64,000 nt of DNA from contig NW_006920877.1 in assembly GCF_000417875.1 (NCBI RefSeq), forward strand, positions 226,825-290,824, written 5' to 3'. This DNA is from Pseudozyma flocculosa PF-1 (Eukaryota > Basidiomycota > Ustilaginomycetes > Ustilaginales > Ustilaginaceae). Below the pieces are notes generated by a model. The model saw only the letters and a list, made by a program, of their open reading frames with translations, had not been told where the DNA came from and ran no database searches. Below, piece after piece: positions 58,370 through 64,000 of the stretch. Each line of letters opens with the position of its first letter. Position 1 is the first letter of the stretch. Position numbers and translations under genes: made by a program.

Positions 58370-59712
58370 ATGCCCTGCCCACCAAGTCAAAAGGGTTGCG
58401 CCAACTGCTCCTGCGCCCCCGCCCCCGCCAGCGCCAGCGGCCCCACGAGCGGCGCGGCCGTCTCGCTCCCCCGTCGTCAGGGCGGCACCACCAACGAGTC
58501 CACACCCCTCCTCTGGCCCACGACCGATGGCAACACGGCCGGTAACGCTTCAGAAAACTACCAGTCGACCGAGCGGCAGCAGGGCGAGGAGCCGTGTGCG
58601 GTCGTGGCTCAGGGTGGTGCCGGGACCGTGTGCTGCCGCACGCACCAGGAGGAGGAACGCACCCTCATCGATCCGGACCTCGCACGCGACTGCATCGTCG
58701 GACTCTCGGATGGCCTCACCGTGCGTAGCCTACCGAAGCGCATTCCGCCCAAGCTTCCACACTCACATCGACCCGAGATGCTGTTCCAGGGTTTTCTGAC
58801 TTCCCCTCCTCCTCCTCCTCGATTCGATTCGCACATCACCAGGTGCCCTTTGCGCTCACGGCGGGCCTATCGAGCGTGGGGTCCTCGCGCCTCGTCGTCC
58901 TGGCGGGACTCGCGGAGCTGGTATCGGGTGCGATTTCGATGGGCATCGGCGGCTTCCTCTCGGCCCAGGCCGAGCTGCAGCACTTCCACTACCACGAGCG
59001 CGCGACCCAGGCGCGCCTGCTGCGGTCGTGCGACGGCGAAATCGACCGCCAGGTCGAGGAGATCCTCACCGACTACGGCGTCGAGCGCGACACGTGCCGC
59101 CGCGTGGCGCGCGAGCTGAGGCGCAAGGAGGACCAACGCGTACAGAGGAGGTTGCAGGTCCAGGCGCGAAAGGAGAGGGAGAAGAGCGCCAGGAGGCGTA
59201 AAGTGTTTGGCGTGCTTCCCTTGCCCTCTTCGGCTGTTGGTGCTGCGCCGACGCCGACGAGGAGGAGAGGAGACGAGGAGAGCCTCGCCGCGCCAAGCGC
59301 CAGCAACACTGCCAACGTCGACAACCACGACCACGACGAGGACGAGGACGAGGATGAGGACCAGGTCGGTCTGACGCCCTTCCTTCTCCGCGTCGGATCG
59401 GGCCTCGAGCCCGTCTCGACGTCGCGCCTCTACATTTCGGCCCTGACAATCGGGACGAGCTACTTCGTCGGCGGCGCCATCCCGCTGCTGCCCTACGTCT
59501 TCATCCCGGACGCCGCCCAGGCGCTCCTCGTCTCGATCGTCGTCACGGGCGTCATCCTCCTCGTCTTTGGCGTCGTCAAGCAGCGCGTCACGGGCGGAGA
59601 GGGCGGCGTACGCGGTTACCTCTACGGCGCCCTCAGCACCCTCGCCGTCGGCGGCGTCGCGGCCGGCGCAAGTTGGGCCATTGTCAGCGCCCTCGAGCGT
59701 GGTGGAGACTAG
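58370..59712 (+). CDS. CCC1: CCC1/VIT-type vacuolar iron/manganese transporter
   Basis: Exons 58,370-58,720 and 58,843-59,712 (122-nt intron, GTGCGT donor, CACCAG acceptor) join at GLSDGLT|VPFALTAGLSS, exactly inside the family signature; 406 aa. The signature continues with GLAELVSGAISMGIGGFLSAQAE. A Glu-rich cytosolic metal-binding helix region follows TM2, and three more membrane segments end the protein (LYISALTIGTSYFVGGAIPL, ALLVSIVVTGVILLVFG, GALSTLAVGGVAAGASWAI). It would store iron or manganese in the vacuole. The N-terminal tail has an unusual Cys cluster (C3, C10, C13, C15) and an ExxPLL dileucine signal (ESTPLL, 43-48). An Asp/Glu/His tract (NHDHDEDEDEDEDQ) sits in the cytosolic loop. 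Met at 58,370 is taken over the upstream frame. Confidence 0.95.
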
Positions 59713-59866
59713 GCGATCGGCCGGCCAGCGCTGGCCGAGACGGTGGTGATGGTGGTGGTGGTGGTGGAGATGGGTGAAGCGGACGCCCCGTCCGATCCCC
59801 TCCCCCTTTTCCTATGATTTCAAGCCAAACGGGCGGCGGGAGGAACCGACTGACAGAGTAGCTACG

Positions 59867-61906
59867 TCACGTCGTCCCCTCGGCCGTACCGTCAGACTCC
59901 CTGTAGCCCCTTGCGATACCCTCTCGGCCCTCTTCCAACCTGCTGGGCGCATCGAGCCCGAGCCGCTGCTCGAGGCCCTTCCACCCACGCTTCTCGAGGT
60001 GCGCCGTGCTCGCCGACTGCAGGATCGTCGTCATCGTCCCGTCGGCGTTGCGCAGCGCCACCGTGTGGCTCTCCGCCCCGCCGCCGTTTGTCGAGGACGC
60101 CGGGAGCAACGCTCGAGAAGTCGAAGTCGCTGCTGCGTCGTCGTCGCTTGGAGTGGTGCCCGTGCCACCGTAGCGCGTGCGCGAGACGTAGGAGCCCGTG
60201 ATGAGGGAAAAGTGGGGCCGGTCCTCGTCCTCGTCCTCCTCGTCGTCCTGCCGGCCTGCATCTGCACCGTCGGCGCTCGACGGCGGTTGCCTTGCGCCCT
60301 CTCCGTCCTCGTGCTCCTCGTCGTCCCCTCGAGCATCTCCACCGCCACGCCCCAGGAGCTGCCCGAGTTCAAGAACATACTCTCCCGTCCACCGCACATC
60401 GTCGCCATTGCCCGCCTGGAGGGCGAGCTCCATCTCAAAGGGCGTGACGATGGGCCGGAAAAAGTCCTTTGAGTCGACCAGGCTGTTTTCGGGACACGCG
60501 ATGAGGACGAACAGGTCAACCTCTTGGAAGTTGGCCAGCTTGGCCGGGTTGAGCTTGCCCACGCTGATTGTGTACACCTTGCGTCCGCTGCCCTTGGCCG
60601 TCAGCTTGGAGCGCAGCCGCGAAAGCAGCGGCAGGTAGGCGTGCACGCCGAGCGTGCCCACCAGCAGGCCGACGACGGCGGCGTCGCGCGCCTTGAGCAC
60701 GTGCGTGTACCGCTTCATCAGCAGCCGGTTCGTCGAGCCCGTCTCGAGCCGTGTCGACCGCGTGTGAGGGTTGTACGAGAGGAAAGGTGTCGTCGGTCCC
60801 AGCAGCAGCAGGAGGTTGGTGAGCGACAGAGACTCGGGACCCAGGTAGAGGAAGGCGCAGTCCGACAGCGCGACGCCGTCGGGGAGGTGGAGCGACTTGG
60901 ACGGTCCGAGCGGCGACTCGGAGCGTTTCTCTTGGCTTGGTGGCTGCGACGGCGAGGGCCGCGGCGGCGGCACGGATGACGAAGCGGAAGCTGAAGTGCA
61001 GCCGCCACCGCAGCATGCCGATGATGACGGTGGTACTGCCGTCGATGACGATGAGGCCTCTCTCGGCGATGCTCGGCAGCAGCTAGATGTCGATGAGGTC
61101 TGACGGCAGGGACCGTCGGCCTGGTCACGATCCTGCATTGACAGCGCGCCAACATCTCTGGATAGACCGGAAGCCAGCTTTTCCTCGTAGTTGCGCCGGG
61201 TGTCGATCTCGGTCCTGATGAGAGGCACCTTGATGCCCCTTTGCCTCAGGCATTCCTCGAGGCGCCGGAAGGTTTCGTCAGCCGCATGGGCCCAGGCAAC
61301 GTCGTAGGAGAGCACGAGCGCGGAGGGTGTTGACGCGGAGGCGGTCGAAGAGGATCCAGCTGGTGCTGCTGGGTCGCTGATGCCATGGAAGAGGTCGGCG
61401 AGGGACGCGTCTGCGAGGGACGAGGCGGCGTGGTCGACGTCGATGGGCTGCTTGGGGAAGACGTAGATGACGGGCAGGCGTGCGGTCGGGCTGAGGCAGG
61501 CGTGGCCGTAGTGCACGACGAGGTCGGCATTGACATGCTGAGCGGCGACCTCGTCAACGCAGCAGCTGCCGTAGCTCGTATCGGCGAGGACGTAGAAGCT
61601 GGGCAGCTTCTTTTCCCACTCGGCTGCGTCCTGCTCTTCGATGTCCGGGTTAGAGGAGCGGTAGAGGGCACGGGTCTCGCGCTTCAGAGCCCAGTAGACG
61701 GGTACGGAATCGATGAGAGCCTCGTCTGGAAACTGAAGGGCCACATGGCGGAACCTGCCCTTGACGATCTTGGTGGCGGTCGAGAGGATGTCGTAGACGT
61801 GGTAGATGGAGCGGCCGGATGCGGCCGCGGTGGCCGACTGGGCTGCCGCGTCGAGCTCTACCTCGTGGGTGATGATGGCGGCATCGGTGGTGGAGAATGC
61901 GGCCAT
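59867..61906 (-). CDS. DPH2: Diphthamide biosynthesis protein 2
   Basis: Single exon, 679 aa from Met at 61,906 (MAAFSTTDAA); the frame is open further upstream, but that part is Arg/Pro/Ala-rich leader-like sequence. Family blocks: YDILSTATKIVKGRFRHVALQFPDEAL, LADTSYGSCCVDEVAAQHV with C115-C116, LVVHYGHACLSPTARLPVIYVF, AFLYLGPESLSLTNLLLLL, MKRYTHVLKARDAAVVGLLVGTLG and LFVLIACPENSLVDSKDFFRPIVTPFEMELAL with C471. With Dph1 it forms the radical-SAM-like enzyme for the first step of diphthamide synthesis on elongation factor 2. A ~75-residue Ser/Pro-rich insert (about 260-335) makes it longer than yeast Dph2 (534 aa). Its stop codon is only 154 bp from that of the convergent CCC1 gene. Confidence 0.95.
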   Translation of the reverse strand: MAAFSTTDAAIITHEVELDAAAQSATAAASGRSIYHVYDILSTATKIVKGRFRHVALQFPDEALIDSVPVYWALKRETRALYRSSNPDIEEQDAAEWEKKLPSFYVLADTSYGSCCVDEVAAQHVNADLVVHYGHACLSPTARLPVIYVFPKQPIDVDHAASSLADASLADLFHGISDPAAPAGSSSTASASTPSALVLSYDVAWAHAADETFRRLEECLRQRGIKVPLIRTEIDTRRNYEEKLASGLSRDVGALSMQDRDQADGPCRQTSSTSSCCRASPREASSSSTAVPPSSSACCGGGCTSASASSSVPPPRPSPSQPPSQEKRSESPLGPSKSLHLPDGVALSDCAFLYLGPESLSLTNLLLLLGPTTPFLSYNPHTRSTRLETGSTNRLLMKRYTHVLKARDAAVVGLLVGTLGVHAYLPLLSRLRSKLTAKGSGRKVYTISVGKLNPAKLANFQEVDLFVLIACPENSLVDSKDFFRPIVTPFEMELALQAGNGDDVRWTGEYVLELGQLLGRGGGDARGDDEEHEDGEGARQPPSSADGADAGRQDDEEDEDEDRPHFSLITGSYVSRTRYGGTGTTPSDDDAAATSTSRALLPASSTNGGGAESHTVALRNADGTMTTILQSASTAHLEKRGWKGLEQRLGLDAPSRLEEGREGIARGYRESDGTAEGTT

Positions 61907-62727
61907 GTCGGGCGGATAGCGGGAGGGCGCTGAAAGGGGGATGGTCGAGGAGAGGCGGGCAAGCAAGCAAGGAAGCCTCGAAGAAGCCTCGAGGTTAAAA
62001 GGTGCAGCGGAGGAAAAACTCGGCGGGCCGGCGCGGAAGTCGGAAGTCGGGAGAGGGTTTGGGCAGCGCTGCGCCCGACCCCAGGCCTTGGCCTGCGCCT
62101 GGCCGACTCTGGGCGCAGGGGCCTGCCAGGCTGTGTGCTTGCTGGTGGCGAGGACCCACGAAAGGCTGCTGCGGCTAACGTTACGCTTGACGACTACTCG
62201 CCCTAGAGCGGCCAGCCACCGGCGCAAAGCGAGCTTGGACATGCATGATCACTGACCATCCGTATCGGCGTCGACGAGGCTACATAGGCTTGCGCGCGGC
62301 CATCCTGGAACGGCCAGGCTGCACCGGGGCGTGGCCTGGTCTGGCGCGCCGCCAGTCCTCAGCTCAGCGCTTTCGGCGCAACGCCCCGTCGCTACACGGA
62401 CCAAGTGGGCGTACAGGAGCCTAATATGATCGTGTTGTCCGACTACACAAAAGGGGAGCCAGCGGGATGGCACACAAGGATAGGCTCAGGAGCAAGCCGA
62501 GGCGTTCACGTTGTGCGCCGATCATGATCCTTTGTCGTCGTTCTTTGCTGTTCCTCGCGGCTCGTCCCACTTCGATGACGCCCCACATCGCAGCCATATA
62601 AAGCCTCCTCCCCCTTCGTTGCTCTTCTAACCCCCTCCCTCACATCTCACCCTTGCCTAAACCGACGAGCTCCCCTTCCCATCCTCCTACAAGAGCCGAC
62701 GCATCCCCCCTCCCGGAACCGTCAACG
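61907..62727. promoter_or_regulatory. Divergent promoter region of DPH2 and the GPI-protein gene
   Basis: 821 bp between start codons. A good TATA box (TATAAA, 62,597-62,602) lies about 130 nt upstream of the GPI-protein start and is followed by a CT-rich leader. No TATA box is visible on the DPH2 side. Confidence 0.55.
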
Positions 62728-63738
62728 ATGCACGCCGCCCTCCTCTTTTCGTCGCTCTCCCTCCTGGCCATTTCGGCCGTGACGGGTCTGCAGGTCACGT
62801 TTCCCACGTCGTCCGACTACTGGGTGGCGTGCGGATGGAACGTGCTGCGCTGGACGAGCGACGCAAACGACCCGCCCATCTTTTCCGTCTCGATCCAGGC
62901 GCAGAACAAGACGGCCATCAACGACGATGAGCTCGGTACGTCGTCGTCGTCGTCGTCCTGGTGATAGCTGTGTGAAGAGCGTGTGGGCCTTGCTGACATC
63001 CAGAGGCTCACCTTCGTCTGGACCATGACGCAGCGGCCAACTCGTTGAACACCAAGCAGGGCGCCGCAGAGGTCTTTGTACCCTGCATCGCCCCCACCGA
63101 CAACATCATGGTCCATCTCGTCAACGCTAGCCAGTGGGTCGCCGCGATACCTAGGATCTCTTGCGAGAGCCTCGACTGACCCTCGTCTCTCGGCCCTCCT
63201 CGTTCTCCCTCTCCTTGCCGCGCTGCGAATAGCTACGACCACAGTACGTCTCTCTCTCCGACCCCTTCAGACCCATCCCGCGTCTGCGTCGCCTCATCCG
63301 CTCACCCTCCCATCCCTCACTCCCGTTCCCCCATCCACGCCACTAGAGAACGGCCTGCTAGCCAGCTCCGAAAGCACCTCGATCAAGGCAAACGGCACCA
63401 CACCAGCGCCCAACTCGCACCAGACAAAGATCTCCTCGAGGCCCGACCCTAACTTCGCCGCCGCTTCCACAAACACCTCCCTCTCGGCTCCCTCCACCTC
63501 GTCCTCGTCGTCGTCCTCGAGCAACGCCGCGACCGGTCAGACCGCTGCCAACGCTGGTGCCACCGCCGCCGGCCCCACTTCCGCCAAGCCAGGATCCAAC
63601 GACCCCGCCACCGGCTCGCTCCCCAACTCCACGGGCGACAAGAAGAACAACGCTGCCGCATCCGGCCTCGGCATGTCAAGGGCCAGCATCGCTGCTGCCG
63701 TCGTCGCTGCCGTGCTCGGTGGCTGGACTCTGGTTTGA
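62728..63738 (+). CDS. GPI-anchored KRE9/KNH-like cell wall protein
   Basis: Four exons: 62,728-62,935, 63,034-63,133, 63,233-63,243 (an 11-nt micro-exon) and 63,347-63,738; 236 aa. Signal peptide MHAALLFSSLSLLAISAVTG, then the Ig-like N-terminal domain of Ser/Thr-rich GPI proteins (LQVTFPTSSDYWVACGWN, LRWTSDANDPPIFSVSI, QGAAEVFVPCIAP, NIMVHLVNAS, GLLASSESTSIKA), a Ser/Thr/Ala-rich stalk, and a hydrophobic C-terminus ASIAAAVVAAVLGGWTLV typical of a GPI-anchor signal. The micro-exon is needed: skipping it shifts the last exon out of frame. For intron 1 an alternative acceptor at 63,003 also keeps frame; 63,033 is preferred because the CTGAC branch word at about 62,992 would otherwise be too close. 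Such proteins sit at the wall surface and some affect glucan assembly. Confidence 0.8.
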
Positions 63739-63940
63739 CTTCCGGACGGCTTCGTCTGGTTTGTCGAAGTTTGAGCGGCGGTAGTGGCCCTCGTGTCGAT
63801 TCGTAGATACAGCTAGTCCTGTTTCGTCTTCCTCATCGCCTCTCTTAATTGTCCCGCGTGATCGTGGCGCTTTGCGCCTCGCCGATGTCTCTTGCCGTTA
63901 GATGGACGCAACTCTGCCTATGTGGCCCGTCCATTGACCG

Positions 63941-64000
63941 TCATCGACCGCCTTCCAGCTCCTTGAGCTCCTCCGGCGACATGAATGCCTGTCGCAGGAG
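63941..64000 (-). CDS. C-terminal fragment of a gene running off the right edge
   Basis: The minus strand reads LLRQAFMSPEELKELEGGR and then TGA at 63,943-63,941. The amphipathic, acidic composition looks like a genuine protein end and contrasts with the non-coding DNA to its left. It would be convergent with the GPI-protein gene (202 bp between stop codons). Only 19 residues are visible, so no family can be named. Confidence 0.4.
   Translation of the reverse strand, partial: LLRQAFMSPEELKELEGGR

Overview
The window is nuclear DNA of a very GC-rich basidiomycete, most likely a smut fungus (Ustilaginomycotina). The evidence is long single-exon or few-exon genes, short introns (about 90-150 nt) with GTGAGT-type donors and CTGAC-type branch sites, G/C-ending codons, Ser/Ala/Gly-rich protein extensions and CT-rich leaders. 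The assembly contains a leftover 454 Titanium paired-end linker, so it was built at least partly from 454 data. A GC-rich relative of Anthracocystis (Pseudozyma) flocculosa would fit, but that is a guess from composition and platform.

Layout. 1-11,988 has no supportable gene and is the longest gene-poor stretch. 11,989-15,390 (-) is a large ORF joining a mitochondrial PPR/helical-repeat region to a complete LipB-type octanoyltransferase. It is divergent from 15,748-16,400 (+), a PAC4-type proteasome assembly chaperone. 16,643-17,012 is an N gap, followed by 90 nt of chimeric sequence (a misplaced 47-nt tag plus a 43-nt linker) that cuts off the 3' end of a YAK1 (DYRK) kinase gene (17,103-21,813, -). 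23,936-25,958 (-) encodes a securin-like protein with a KEN box and a separase pseudosubstrate motif. 28,739-32,191 (+) is an unusual protein kinase with HAD and DFN in place of HRD and DFG. 32,656-34,130 (-) and 35,208-35,730 (+) are a divergent pair of Cys-rich secreted proteins. 36,035-39,154 (-) is a type II PI 4-kinase (LSB6). 40,246-44,674 (+) is a CLIP-170-type microtubule plus-end protein. A 4.4-kb non-coding stretch with microsatellites precedes WEE1 (49,034-54,527, +), a GH92 mannosidase (55,055-57,736, +) and a CCC1/VIT iron-manganese transporter (58,370-59,712, +). DPH2 (59,867-61,906, -) is convergent with CCC1. A GPI-anchored KRE9/KNH-like wall protein (62,728-63,738, +) and the last 19 codons of a minus-strand gene (63,941-64,000) end the window.

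The genes do not form an obvious pathway cluster. Three concern the cell cycle (securin, WEE1, YAK1), two secretory or vacuolar proteins carry the same ExxPLL dileucine signal (LSB6, CCC1), and several are secreted or surface products. The most interesting biological observation is the PPR-octanoyltransferase fusion. The most certain technical observation is the chimeric 454 mate-pair junction, which can be traced to its source 5.9 kb away in the same window.
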